Below, in pieces: positions 9,514 through 18,926 of a stretch of 64,000 bases of DNA. The DNA is from CAWIXB01 sp963839955 (GTDB taxonomy: Bacteria > Actinomycetota > Actinomycetes > JACCUZ01), in assembly GCA_963839955.1 (NCBI GenBank), contig CAWIXB010000001.1, forward strand, positions 3,410,001-3,474,000. The letters are read 5' to 3'. Each line of letters begins with the position of its first letter. Positions within the stretch are counted from its first letter, which is position 1. Both the position numbers and the translations under genes were made by a program. The notes under the pieces were generated by a model. It was given only the letters and a program-made list of their open reading frames with translations. It was not told the DNA's origin and made no database searches.

Positions 9514-10233
9514 ATGCAGCTCATCGGGTTCCTCGGCGGCATGAGCTGGGAGTCCTCCGCGGAGTACTACCGGCTCGCCAACGAGATGGTTCGCGAGCGC
9601 CGCGGTGGCCTGCACTCGGCACGCACCGTGTTGTACTCGGTCGACTTCGCCGCCATCGAACGCATGCAGGTCGAAGGAAGGTGGGACGAAGCCGCGACCT
9701 CGCTCGCGGCCGCCTGCACGGCCTTGGAAGCGGCCGGCGCGGACTTCATCGTGTTGTGCACGAACACGATGCACAAGGTCGCGGATGCTCTCGGCGACGC
9801 CGTCGACGTACCCCTGCTGCACATCGGCGACACCACGGCGGTCGCGGTGGCAAACGCCGGCGTACGCCGGGTCGGGCTCCTCGGGACCGGTTTCACCATG
9901 GCGCAGCCGTTCTACGCCGACCGACTCAGGTCCCACGGCCTGGACGTGCTCGTCCCCGGTGAGCAGGACCAGGCCACCGTCCACCGGATCATCTACGACG
10001 AGCTGTGCGTCGGCGTCATCCGCGATCAGTCCCGTCACGCCTACCGACAGGTGATCCGCAACCTGGTCGACGCAGGTGCCGAGGGTGTGATCTACGGCTG
10101 CACCGAGATCGAGCTACTCGTCGGCCCGCACGACAGTCCCGTCCCGGTCTTCCCGACGACACACTTGCACGTCGAGGCGGCGGTCGACCGGGCTCTCTCC
10201 GGAGCAACTGCCCGGCGCCCGGACCTTCCGTAG
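9514..10233 (+). CDS. Aspartate/glutamate racemase family protein
   Basis: The family performs cofactor-independent racemisation of acidic amino acids with two cysteines. Both are present: Cys82 in LCTNTMHK and Cys196 in IYGCTEIELL. The N-terminal IGFLGGMSWES is typical of aspartate racemases. The product is 239 residues, the normal size. ATG 9514 is chosen because AAGG lies 9 nt upstream; ATG 9505 (three residues longer) abuts that AAGG and is less likely. It lies between the protease and an argininosuccinate-lyase-like gene and appears to be in their operon, suggesting a role in processing D-aspartate or a related compound. Substrate not provable here. Confidence 0.87.
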   Translation: MQLIGFLGGMSWESSAEYYRLANEMVRERRGGLHSARTVLYSVDFAAIERMQVEGRWDEAATSLAAACTALEAAGADFIVLCTNTMHKVADALGDAVDVPLLHIGDTTAVAVANAGVRRVGLLGTGFTMAQPFYADRLRSHGLDVLVPGEQDQATVHRIIYDELCVGVIRDQSRHAYRQVIRNLVDAGAEGVIYGCTEIELLVGPHDSPVPVFPTTHLHVEAAVDRALSGATARRPDLP

Positions 10234-10320
10234 TCGCTGACTGACCCGACGAGTGCGATTGCCGCTCGCTACGGCTGGGCATATTCCTGCCAGCCCATGC
10301 CGTCGCCGAAAAGGCTGATC

Positions 10321-11775
10321 GTGACCCTGACCACATTCCAGCAGGAGCACCTGCGCGTCGCCTTCGACGAGCACGCGCCCCGGCTGTTCGGACCCATGGT
10401 CGAGGCGAGCCGCGCCCACGTGGTCATGCTGGCAGAACGCGGCCTGGTCCCCGACGACCGCGCATCCCGGTTGTTGACCGGGTTGAACCAGCTCGCCGCG
10501 CAGCCACCCGAGCCCTTCGAGTACGACGGCAGCGTCGAGGACGTCTACTTCACCGTCGAGAAGCGCCTGGCGGAGGCATCAGGCATCGCGACCTCAGAGC
10601 TGGACGTGCAACTCGCTCGCAGCCGCAACGACCTCGACGCCGGAGTCTTCCGGATGGTTCTTCGAGGGGATCTGCTCCGGGTGATGGACGAAGTGCTCCG
10701 CACCGCAGCGGCTGCGATGGATGCCGCCGACCGCTATGCCGACGTCGTCGTCACGGGATACACGCATCGGCGCCCCGCGCAGCCGACCACGATCGGTCAC
10801 GTGCTGGCCGGGTACGCCGAGGCGCTCGCGGGCGAGGCTGAGCACTACGCCGACGTGCTCGAGCAGGTGAACCGATCGCCGTTGGGCTCCTGCGCCTTCG
10901 CAGGAACAGATCTCGACATCGACCCGCCGCGCCTCGCCGAGCTGCTCGGCTTCGACGGCCTCGTGCTCAACTCCTATGAAGCAGTCGCCGGGGCCGACCA
11001 TTTGGTCCGGGTTGCGGTCGTCAGTGCCCAGTCGTTGGCGACCGGGGCTCGGCTGGCCCGCACCCTGATGGACTGGCTGACCTGGCGGTGGATCGTCACA
11101 CCGCCGGAGTTCACCCAGGGCAGCAGCATCATGCCGCAGAAGCGCAACCCGGTGGTCCTCGAGCACCTGGTGTCGATGGCAGGTGCAACTGCGGGTGACG
11201 TGGCGGCGGTGCTCAACAACGTCGGTGCCGCCTGGTGGGAGGACTCCAACAACGCCACGACCGACATCCAGGCCCGGCTCTGGGAGACCTGTGATCGCGC
11301 GGCGCGATTCTTCGCTCTCGTCGCCGGTCTGCTCGAAGCCCTGGAGCCGCTCGAACCGCCCTCGCCTGAGGAGATCGTCCGCTCGGGTGCGACGACCACG
11401 GCCGCAGCGGATGCCCTGTCCCGCCACGGCGCTCCCTTCCGCGCGGCGCACACGGTCGTGGGCCGGCTTGTCCGCGACCGCATCCCCAGCGAGTGGACCG
11501 CAGAGGACGTACGGTCCGCGGCCGAGGAGTTTGGTGTGGGCGGATTGCTCGATGACGCGGCAGTCCAGGACCTCCTCAGCGCCGCGGCAGATCCGGACCG
11601 CGTCGTGGAGCGGGCACAGTCCGATGGCCCCGGAACGGTGGCAGTGCGCGGCCAGGTTCAGGCTCTGCGGCGAAGGTTCGACGCCGTCTCCATGAGGTCG
11701 TCGAAGATGCGTGACCGGGTCCGCGCAGCCGCAACCCGTCTCGACGATGTCGTCGCGGAACGGGTCGGCCCGTGA
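10321..11775 (+). CDS. Argininosuccinate lyase-like enzyme (fumarase/aspartase superfamily)
   Basis: The superfamily eliminates fumarate from N-succinyl compounds. The signature GSSIMPQKRNP (267-277), ARSRNDLD (99-106) and GYTHRRPAQP with the catalytic-type His149 are all present. GTG 10321 is chosen over ATG 10297 because AAAAGG ends 6 nt before it, giving 484 residues. The flanking genes (racemase, PIG-L deacetylase, ABC importer) are not arginine genes, and no argG is nearby, so housekeeping arginine synthesis is unlikely. Cleavage of another aspartate-amine adduct, as done by EDDS lyase of this family, fits better; that is inference. Its TGA overlaps the next start (GTGA). Confidence 0.82.
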   Translation: MTLTTFQQEHLRVAFDEHAPRLFGPMVEASRAHVVMLAERGLVPDDRASRLLTGLNQLAAQPPEPFEYDGSVEDVYFTVEKRLAEASGIATSELDVQLARSRNDLDAGVFRMVLRGDLLRVMDEVLRTAAAAMDAADRYADVVVTGYTHRRPAQPTTIGHVLAGYAEALAGEAEHYADVLEQVNRSPLGSCAFAGTDLDIDPPRLAELLGFDGLVLNSYEAVAGADHLVRVAVVSAQSLATGARLARTLMDWLTWRWIVTPPEFTQGSSIMPQKRNPVVLEHLVSMAGATAGDVAAVLNNVGAAWWEDSNNATTDIQARLWETCDRAARFFALVAGLLEALEPLEPPSPEEIVRSGATTTAAADALSRHGAPFRAAHTVVGRLVRDRIPSEWTAEDVRSAAEEFGVGGLLDDAAVQDLLSAAADPDRVVERAQSDGPGTVAVRGQVQALRRRFDAVSMRSSKMRDRVRAAATRLDDVVAERVGP

Positions 11776-12659
11776 CACCGGGGAGCCGCAGTCGCCTGTT
11801 GTTCGTGCACGCCCACCCCGACGACGAGACGTTGGCCACGGGCGGGACGATCGCCCGCTACACGCAGGCCGGTCACGAGGTCACGGTCGTCACGTGCACG
11901 GCCGGCGAACAGGGCACCGTGCCGACCGGTGATCTCGTCGACCTCATGCACGACCGCGATGGCGCGCTCGCCGAGGCGCGGGCGGCCGAGGCGGAGGCCG
12001 CTTGTGCACTGCTGGGTGCGCAGCACTGCTGGCTGGGCGGGCGCTTCGCCTACCGCGACTCAGGCCGCGCCGGCACCAGCGCCAACGAGCATCCACGTGC
12101 CTTCTGGGCAGCGGCCGTGGACGATGCCGCTGCGACGCTGGCCGAGACGATCGTCTCGATGCGCCCGCAGGTGATCGTCACGTACGACCCCGACGGCGGC
12201 TACGGCCATCCGGACCACGTGCAGGCGCACCGGGTCACGATGCGCGCACTCGACCTGGCGGCCCCTACCTGGAACGTCCCGGCCGCGTTCTGGATCGCGG
12301 TGCCCCGGGGCGTGCTCGAGCGCGAACTCTCCGATCTCGCCGACTCGGTGCGGGGCACTAGCGACGATCGGTTCGTCGTCGACGTCGATCCCGAGCACTA
12401 CCCGGACGGATGCCACGACGACGACGCGATCGCCGTCGAGATCGACATCTCGTCGCTGCTCGACCTCAAGTGGGCCGCGCTGGCGATCCACCGCACACAG
12501 TTCGTGCTGCTCGACGACCGGATCTGGGTGCTCCCCCGGGGGCGCGGCTATCGAATGCTGCGCTCCGAGTGGTACCTGCAGGCTCGTGGCCGTGAGGTCG
12601 CGCCTCCCGGAGGCCAGCGTCGCTCGAGTGACCTGCTCGAAGGCATCGGAGTCCCGTGA
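11772..12659 (+). CDS. PIG-L family zinc deacetylase (MshB/Mca-like)
   Basis: Zn-dependent N-deacetylase or amidase of the LmbE/PIG-L fold. The zinc motif HAHPDDE lies at residues 13-19 and the later motif YGHPDHVQAH is present. Length 295 is near that of MshB and Mca. The GTG start overlaps the lyase stop (GTGA), so the two are translationally coupled. MshB and Mca act in mycothiol synthesis and detoxification, but those genes are usually not in such an operon. Here the enzyme more likely trims an N-acyl or amide group from the compound handled by the neighbouring racemase and lyase. Confidence 0.85.
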   Translation: MTPGSRSRLLFVHAHPDDETLATGGTIARYTQAGHEVTVVTCTAGEQGTVPTGDLVDLMHDRDGALAEARAAEAEAACALLGAQHCWLGGRFAYRDSGRAGTSANEHPRAFWAAAVDDAAATLAETIVSMRPQVIVTYDPDGGYGHPDHVQAHRVTMRALDLAAPTWNVPAAFWIAVPRGVLERELSDLADSVRGTSDDRFVVDVDPEHYPDGCHDDDAIAVEIDISSLLDLKWAALAIHRTQFVLLDDRIWVLPRGRGYRMLRSEWYLQARGREVAPPGGQRRSSDLLEGIGVP

Positions 12660-12684
12660 TGAACAACGCAGTAAGGAGATCCTC

Positions 12685-13764
12685 GTGAAACTGTCCTCTC
12701 GCCGATCTGTCGCGGCCGCAGTGCTGTGCCTGAGCATCGGCATGACGGGCTGCGGCTCCACTGGCGGATCCACCAGCTCGGACTCCGACAAGGGTGCCGG
12801 CGGCGACTCGCAGCCGCTGACCATCTACACCGGCCGCGACCTGGAGCTGGCCAAGTCGGTCGTCGCCGACTTCACCGCCGCCAAGCCCGAGTACAAGGAC
12901 AAGGTCAAGATCGTCACGATCGCTGCCCAGGAGGCCCTGGAGCGCCTCCGGGCCGAGAAGGGCAACCCGCAGGCGGGGTTCCTGTGGGGCGGCACCCAGC
13001 AGGCGTTGAGCCAGGCCGCCGAGGAAGGGTTGCTCGAGGCCTATACGCCGAAGACCGCCACCGACTTCCCGGCAGACCGCCGTGACGCCGAGAAGCGGTG
13101 GTGGGGCGAGATGCTGCTGGCCGAGGTGATCGTCTACAACAACAAGACGGTGAAGGAGGCCGACGCCCCCCAGGACTGGGACGACCTGATCACCCCGGCG
13201 TGGAAGGACAAGATCGTCATCCGCGATGTCCTCGCGTCGGGCACGATGCGGACGATCTACTCGTCGATGATCTACCGCACCTTCAAGGACACCAACAAGC
13301 CGGACGAAGGCTACGAGTACCTGAAGAAGCTGGACGCGAACACCGCCAACTACTCGGCGACACCCGAGGACATGTACCTCAAGCTGGCTCGCGGGGTCGG
13401 CGACGTCACCGTGTGGAACCTGCAGGACGTGCTGATTCAGGCCAACCGGAACAAGCAGCCGTTTTCCTTCGTGATGCCGACGAGCGGTGCTCCGGTCCTG
13501 CTCGACGGTGTCGGAGTCGTGAAGGGGTCCAAGAGCACCGAGGCCGCAAAGGCGTTCATGGACTTCCTGTTCGACCCGAAGACGCAGGCCAAGCTGGCGG
13601 AGACGCAGTTCCAGATCCCCGCGATGGAGCTGCCCGCCGACCAGCAGCCGACGTTCCTGAAGGACCTCGAGATCAAGGAGATGGACGTCGACTTCAACGT
13701 GCTCGCGGAGCACGAGGAGGAGTGGATGTCGTACTGGCAGTCCAACATCAAGGGCAAGGGCTGA
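12685..13764 (+). CDS. ABC importer substrate-binding lipoprotein, ferric/FbpA-like family
   Basis: GTG 12685 follows AAGGAGA by 5 nt. The first 23 residues are a lipoprotein signal with lipobox MTGC (Cys23), so the mature protein is anchored outside the membrane. LTIYTGRDLELAKSVVADF starts the periplasmic-binding fold of the Fe3+/thiamine/phosphonate type, and the C-terminus contains a typical IPAMELPADQQ segment. Length is 359. It is followed with ATGA overlap by the ATPase. The ligand may be a metal chelate or a small organic anion; conserved tyrosines of FbpA were not verified. Confidence 0.85.
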   Translation: MKLSSRRSVAAAVLCLSIGMTGCGSTGGSTSSDSDKGAGGDSQPLTIYTGRDLELAKSVVADFTAAKPEYKDKVKIVTIAAQEALERLRAEKGNPQAGFLWGGTQQALSQAAEEGLLEAYTPKTATDFPADRRDAEKRWWGEMLLAEVIVYNNKTVKEADAPQDWDDLITPAWKDKIVIRDVLASGTMRTIYSSMIYRTFKDTNKPDEGYEYLKKLDANTANYSATPEDMYLKLARGVGDVTVWNLQDVLIQANRNKQPFSFVMPTSGAPVLLDGVGVVKGSKSTEAAKAFMDFLFDPKTQAKLAETQFQIPAMELPADQQPTFLKDLEIKEMDVDFNVLAEHEEEWMSYWQSNIKGKG

Positions 13765-14843
13765 TGAGCACCCTGACCCTCGATGCTCTGGTCAAGCGTT
13801 TCAGCCGTGGCGACACGGTGATCGGCCCGGTCGTCCTCGATGTTGCCGATGGCGAATGGTTCACGCTCCTCGGACCCTCGGGGTGCGGAAAGTCCACGAC
13901 GTTGCGGATGGTGGCCGGCTTCGAGGAGCCGACATCGGGCCGGGTGTTCTTCGGTGATCGGGATGTCAGCAACATGCCGCCGAACAAGCGGGACGTCGGG
14001 TTGGTGTTCCAGAGCTACGCGCTCTTCCCGCACATGGACGTGCGGACCAACGTGGCTTTCGGACTGAAGGTACGCCGGGTCGCCAAGGGCGACGTTGCGC
14101 GGCGGGTCGACGAGGCGTTGGCGCAGGTGAGCCTGCAGGGCCTGGGCAAAGCACGGGTCGATCAGCTCTCGGGCGGACAGCAGCAGCGTGTCGCGCTCGC
14201 CAGGGCCCTGGTCATCCAGCCCCGCCTGCTGCTGCTCGACGAGCCCTTGTCCAACCTCGACGCGAAGCTGCGTGAAGAGACGCGCGCCGCGCTGCGCCAG
14301 ATCCACGCAGAGACCGGCGTCACCACGCTCTACGTCACCCACGACCAGGCCGAGGCGATGGCGCTGAGCGACCAGGTAGCCGTGTTCAGCAAGGGCACGA
14401 TCCACCAGGTCGGCACACCGGAGGAGGTGTACGACCGGCCCGCCACATCCTTCGTGGCCGGATTCATCGGCCGCAACAACCTTCTGCCGGCCACCATCTC
14501 GTCCACGACCGCCGAAGGCGTTGTCGTTCGGCTCGACTCAGGTGGTCACGACATCAAGGTGCCGAGCGACCGACTGGCCGCCGGACTCGAGCCCAGCGCC
14601 GGCCTGCCGGTGACGCTCTCGGCCCGTGCCGAGGAGGTGCGTCTCACTCCGCCCGGGGAGCCAGGAGCGATGTCCGGCGTGATCATCGACGTCGAGTACC
14701 AGGGCGCGGTGCGCACTGCGCGTGCAGAGATCGACGGCCACGTCTGGACCGTCGATCTCTTCGACGGCACCCGGCCTGCGCCGGGTGAGGCGGTCGGGGT
14801 CGCCGTCAGTCCGCGCGGCGCCTTCCTCACTGAGGCGGCATGA
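13764..14843 (+). CDS. ABC importer ATP-binding protein (FbpC/PotA-like)
   Basis: 359 residues with Walker A GPSGCGKS (37-44), signature LSGGQQQR (135-142), Walker B LLLLDEP (155-161), the switch histidine in YVTHDQAEAM, and a C-terminal TOBE-like domain (about 240-350). It energises import of the ligand bound by the preceding lipoprotein. ATGA overlaps join it to both neighbours. Confidence 0.92.
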   Translation: MSTLTLDALVKRFSRGDTVIGPVVLDVADGEWFTLLGPSGCGKSTTLRMVAGFEEPTSGRVFFGDRDVSNMPPNKRDVGLVFQSYALFPHMDVRTNVAFGLKVRRVAKGDVARRVDEALAQVSLQGLGKARVDQLSGGQQQRVALARALVIQPRLLLLDEPLSNLDAKLREETRAALRQIHAETGVTTLYVTHDQAEAMALSDQVAVFSKGTIHQVGTPEEVYDRPATSFVAGFIGRNNLLPATISSTTAEGVVVRLDSGGHDIKVPSDRLAAGLEPSAGLPVTLSARAEEVRLTPPGEPGAMSGVIIDVEYQGAVRTARAEIDGHVWTVDLFDGTRPAPGEAVGVAVSPRGAFLTEAA

Positions 14844-16591
14844 GCACGACCCTTCAGCGACCACCGTCCTCTGCACCTCCGGCGGTCTCGCGGATGACCG
14901 TCTTCCGCAAGTTGCATCGCCGCGGCGGTGCGATCCTCCTGGTGACCGTGCTCGCGCTGGTGCTGTGGGGGTATGTGGTGGCCCCGATGGTCGCCACGGT
15001 GCGGACGAGCCTCACCGGCGAGAGTGGCACCAGCACGTCCGAGTACTCCAGGTTCTTCTCGGGTGGAGCCACCACCGACGCCCTGTTCGGCAGCATCGGC
15101 ATCTCGGTTGCCTCGGTCGTGACCTCCGCGATCGTCGGAACGGCGTTGGCCATCCTGCTGTCCCGCACCGAGTTCCCCTTGAAGCGCCTGTGCCAGGTGC
15201 TTGTGCTCGTTCCGATCGCGCTGCCGCCGCTCATGGGCGTGGAAGCGTTCGTGCTGCTGTACGGCGAGGGCGGTGCGCTTCCCCAGGCGCTGTCTGACCT
15301 GCTCGGCGGCGATCAGACCAACTACGCCGTGAAAGGCGTCAGCGGTGTGCTGCTCGTGCACACGCTGACGATGTATCCCTACTTCTACCTAACCGTGGCC
15401 GCCTCGCTCGCCTCGTCCGACGACACCCTGGAGGAGGCATCCGAGAGCCTGGGCGCGTCGCGTGCGACGACATGGCGGCGGGTGCTGCTGCCGATGTTGA
15501 CACCGGCCGTCGTGGCAGGCGCTCTCCTAACCTTCATGTCGTCCATGGCCAGCTATACCGCGCCGCTGCTGTTCAACTACGACAACGTGCTGACCCGTCA
15601 GATCGTGCTCGCCCAGATCAACAACGAGAGACAGTTCGCGGCGACGATCTCCACCGTACTTGCACTCGTGTCGATCTCGTTCCTCATCGCCATGCGGTTC
15701 TGGGAACAGCGCCGGGTCTATCGGTCGACGTCCAAGGGAGGCGGCCGCCACGTCGCCCGCGTCACCAGCCCGCTCGCCAAGGCGGTCACCACCGTCGTCG
15801 CGCTGGTCGCCTCGCTGATCCTGCTCTCGCCAATCCTGATGATCGCGCTGATGGCGTTCGCCGAGGTGGGGTCGTGGACCACCACCATCCTTCCTGCGTC
15901 CTACACCTTCGACCACGTGACCACGCTGTTCACGAACGCCGAGACGTGGGATCCGGTCGTGACCAGCCTGCAGATGAGCGCCATCGCGGTCGGCGGTGCC
16001 ATGTTCCTGGGTGTGCTGTCGGCGTACGCCCTGACTCGCTACCAGTTCCGGGGGCGCTGGTTGCTCGACGTCGCGGTCATGCTGCCCTGGGCGCTGCCCG
16101 CCACCGTGGTGGCGATCAACCTGATCACCGCCTTCGCCGGTCCCAACCCCTTCGCGCTCGGGCATGTGCTGGTCGGGACGTTCGCCATCGTCCCGCTCGC
16201 CTACTTCGTGCGGTTCTCACCGTTGGTCTTCCGGTCGACAAGCGCTTCCCTCGCGCAGCTGGATCCTTCGATCGAGGACGCCGCACGCAGCCTCGGCGCC
16301 AGCTGGCTCCACGCGTTTCGGCGTGTCGTGCTCCCGCTGCTTGCGAAAGGCATCTTCGCGGGCGCCCTGCTGGCGTTCGTCGACGGCGTCGGGGAGTTCG
16401 TCGCGTCGATCCTGCTCTACACGCCCAGCAGCCGCCCGCTGTCCATCGCGATCAACGACGAGCTCTACCAGGCGCAGTTCGGTCCGGCTTCCGTCTACGG
16501 CCTCATCCAGGTCGCCCTGGTGATCGGCGCACTCGCGATCAGCCAGCGCATCGGGGCGGGAGACAGGTCGCGCACCGTCACCATGATCTGA
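14840..16591 (+). CDS. ABC importer permease with two fused membrane domains (FbpB-like)
   Basis: 583 residues containing two BPD_transp_1 halves. The first EAA loop is around EEASESLGASRATTWRRVLL and the second around IEDAARSLGASWLHAFRRVV. About twelve hydrophobic segments are visible. The fused two-half layout is typical of ferric, 2-aminoethylphosphonate and some sugar-phosphate importers. The start overlaps the ATPase stop (ATGA). It converges with the GH3 gene, with 7 bp between stops, so there is no room for a private terminator. Confidence 0.9.
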   Translation: MSTTLQRPPSSAPPAVSRMTVFRKLHRRGGAILLVTVLALVLWGYVVAPMVATVRTSLTGESGTSTSEYSRFFSGGATTDALFGSIGISVASVVTSAIVGTALAILLSRTEFPLKRLCQVLVLVPIALPPLMGVEAFVLLYGEGGALPQALSDLLGGDQTNYAVKGVSGVLLVHTLTMYPYFYLTVAASLASSDDTLEEASESLGASRATTWRRVLLPMLTPAVVAGALLTFMSSMASYTAPLLFNYDNVLTRQIVLAQINNERQFAATISTVLALVSISFLIAMRFWEQRRVYRSTSKGGGRHVARVTSPLAKAVTTVVALVASLILLSPILMIALMAFAEVGSWTTTILPASYTFDHVTTLFTNAETWDPVVTSLQMSAIAVGGAMFLGVLSAYALTRYQFRGRWLLDVAVMLPWALPATVVAINLITAFAGPNPFALGHVLVGTFAIVPLAYFVRFSPLVFRSTSASLAQLDPSIEDAARSLGASWLHAFRRVVLPLLAKGIFAGALLAFVDGVGEFVASILLYTPSSRPLSIAINDELYQAQFGPASVYGLIQVALVIGALAISQRIGAGDRSRTVTMI

Positions 16592-16598
16592 CCGCGGC

Positions 16599-18926
16599 TC
16601 AGTCGCTCTGCCGGACGTCCGGGTGCAGCACCCGCTGTGCGCCCACGACGCGACGCGGCCCGACGAGCTCGGACGGGAATGCGAAGCGGGTGTCGTCACT
16701 GGACGCCGCCAACCGGAGCTCGACAGGGCCCGGTGCGACGATGCGTGCACCGGCACGGCCGGTGTAGCACGTCAGGTCGGCGTGCAGGGCGAACGTGAGC
16801 GTGCGCGTCTGACCGGGCGCAAGGTCGACGCGCGCCGCGGCCACGAGCCGCTGAACGGGGAGCGCAACCTCCCCCGTTGCGTGGTGCAGGTAGACCTGCA
16901 CCACCTCGCTGGCGGCACGGCGGTGCGGGTTGCGCAGGGTCAGCGACAGCTCGCAGGCGCCCTCGGTCGGCCATGTCCCGCCGCTGACACACTCGGCGTC
17001 CGACCATTCCACCGGCGTGTACGAGAGCCCGTGACCGAAGGGGAACAGCGGCGTGGGGTCGATGTTGCTCACTTCGTTGCGCCGACCGAGCGCCGGGGCG
17101 AGGTACGACGACGGCTGGCTGCTGCCGGCGCCGGGAAAGCCCACGGGGAGCCGGCCGGCCGGGTTGACCGCCCCGGTCAGCACGCCCGCGATCGCCGGTC
17201 CGCCTTCCTCACCGGGAAAGAACCCGCAGACCACTGCAGCGAGCCGATCGGCCTGTCGCGAGAGGTCGTAGGGACGCCCGACGAGCAGTACCAGCACAAC
17301 CGGAGTGCCCGTGGCCAGCAGGGCCTCGAGCAGTTCTTCCTGCCGGCCGGGCAGCCGGAGGTCGGCCACGTCACAGCCCTCGCCGGACGTGCCCCGGCCG
17401 AACAAGCCCGCGAGGTCGCCGAGAGCGACGACGCACACGTCCGCATCCTGCGCCGCGGCGACCGCTTCGGCGATGCCGTCGTCGTCGCCATCAAGAACGG
17501 GACAACCTTGCGCGTAGGCCAGCTCCACAGTCCCGTCCCGACGCAGAGCATCCAGCAGCGTCGGCACGTCGATGCCCATGGGCACGTCGGGGTGGCGGGC
17601 GCCGACGTGCATTGGGAACGAGTAGCAACCCATCATCGCGCTGGCCTCGGCCGCCTGTGGACCCACGAGGGCAACGCGCGCGCCGGGTGCGAGCGGCAGA
17701 GCGCCGTCGTTGGCCAGCAGCACGATCGACCGCTCCGCGAGCTCGCGTGCCAACGCACGCGAGTCGTCGCTGTCGAGGTCGATGCCGTCGTCCGTCAACG
17801 CCGGCGGTGTCGGGTCCCAGTCCTGGTCGAGGAGTCCGAGCTCGCACTTCTGGCGCAGGACTCGCTCGACGGCCCGGTCGACCAGGGCGACATCGACCTC
17901 GCCTGCCTCGACCGCGGCGAGCAGCGGCGAGCCGTAGCAGTTCACCGTGGGCAGCTCGACGTCGATTCCAGCACTCAGTGCGAGCGCCGCTGCTCGCCCC
18001 GGGCTCTCCGCGACCTTGTGCAGGCTCTCGAGGAACGACACCGCGAAGTAGTCGGCGACCACCGTGCCGTCGAAGCCGAGATCTCTGCGCAGCAGGCCAG
18101 TGAGGATGCTCTCGTCGGCGGCGACGGGGACGCCGTCGTTGTCCGTGTAGGAGTTCATCACGGAGCGGGCGCCCGCACGCAGCGCCATCTCGAACGGCGG
18201 CAGCAGCACGTCGGCGAGCTCTCGGGGCCCGACGGAGACGGGAGCGAGGTTGCGACCGGCACGCGAGGCCGAGTAGCCGATGAAGTGCTTGAGCGTCGCC
18301 ACCACACCGGCAGACTCGAGACCACGCACGTAGGCACTGCCGATGGTGCCGACAAGGAACGGGTCCTCGCCCATCGTCTCCTCGATGCGGCCCCATCGCA
18401 GGTCGCGGGCCACGTCGAGCACCGGCGCCAGCCCCTGGTGGATGCCGAGCGAACGCATGCTTGCGCCGATGCGCCCAGCGGTCCGCTCCACGAGGTCGGG
18501 ATCGAAGCTCGCTGCCCAGCTCAGCGGGGCGGGGAACACGGTCGCCTGCCACGCGGCGAGGCCGGTGAGGCACTCCTCGTGCACGAGTGCGGGAATGCCG
18601 AAGCGACCGGCCGAGACGATCTCGCGCTGGCTGCTGGCCACGCCACGTGCCCCCATCGCCGGGTCGACGGGTGCGGTGCCGAACGGACGGGTCAGCTGAC
18701 TGATCCCGTGGCGGATGAGCCCGGGCCAATCGGTCGGCGCACTCGCGAAGTCGTGCTGGTGCGGCGCGACCCCACCACCGGAGCTGTCCGCGCCGACCCA
18801 GACGCCGGAGAGCTGGGCGACCTTCTCCTCGGTGGTCATCTGCTCCAGCAGCGTGGCCACCCGCAGGCGCGTCTCGACGGCCGGGTCACGCCAGCTGACG
18901 GCCGAGGAGGCAGGTTCGAGGCTCAC
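16599..18926 (-). CDS. Glycoside hydrolase family 3, probable beta-xylosidase or beta-glucosidase
   Basis: 775 residues without signal peptide, so it is probably cytoplasmic and acts on imported oligosaccharides. The GH3 N-terminal domain (about 20-340) contains HEECLTG, KHFIGYS and the nucleophile Asp292 in TVVADYF. The C-terminal sandwich (about 390-620) and an Fn3-like domain (about 660-740) follow. Start is GTG 18926, overlapping the LacI stop (GTGA) and preceded by AAGGGA. The xylanase, glucuronidase and xylulokinase across the divergent promoter make xylo-oligosaccharides the likely substrate; GH3 specificity cannot be read from sequence alone. Confidence 0.88.
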   Translation of the reverse strand: MSLEPASSAVSWRDPAVETRLRVATLLEQMTTEEKVAQLSGVWVGADSSGGGVAPHQHDFASAPTDWPGLIRHGISQLTRPFGTAPVDPAMGARGVASSQREIVSAGRFGIPALVHEECLTGLAAWQATVFPAPLSWAASFDPDLVERTAGRIGASMRSLGIHQGLAPVLDVARDLRWGRIEETMGEDPFLVGTIGSAYVRGLESAGVVATLKHFIGYSASRAGRNLAPVSVGPRELADVLLPPFEMALRAGARSVMNSYTDNDGVPVAADESILTGLLRRDLGFDGTVVADYFAVSFLESLHKVAESPGRAAALALSAGIDVELPTVNCYGSPLLAAVEAGEVDVALVDRAVERVLRQKCELGLLDQDWDPTPPALTDDGIDLDSDDSRALARELAERSIVLLANDGALPLAPGARVALVGPQAAEASAMMGCYSFPMHVGARHPDVPMGIDVPTLLDALRRDGTVELAYAQGCPVLDGDDDGIAEAVAAAQDADVCVVALGDLAGLFGRGTSGEGCDVADLRLPGRQEELLEALLATGTPVVLVLLVGRPYDLSRQADRLAAVVCGFFPGEEGGPAIAGVLTGAVNPAGRLPVGFPGAGSSQPSSYLAPALGRRNEVSNIDPTPLFPFGHGLSYTPVEWSDAECVSGGTWPTEGACELSLTLRNPHRRAASEVVQVYLHHATGEVALPVQRLVAAARVDLAPGQTRTLTFALHADLTCYTGRAGARIVAPGPVELRLAASSDDTRFAFPSELVGPRRVVGAQRVLHPDVRQSD

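Noticed and set aside
10273..10296. Hairpin GGCTGG...CCAGCC upstream of the lyase as riboswitch or terminator
   Set aside because: Six-base stem with an 11-base loop and no T-tract; too weak to call.
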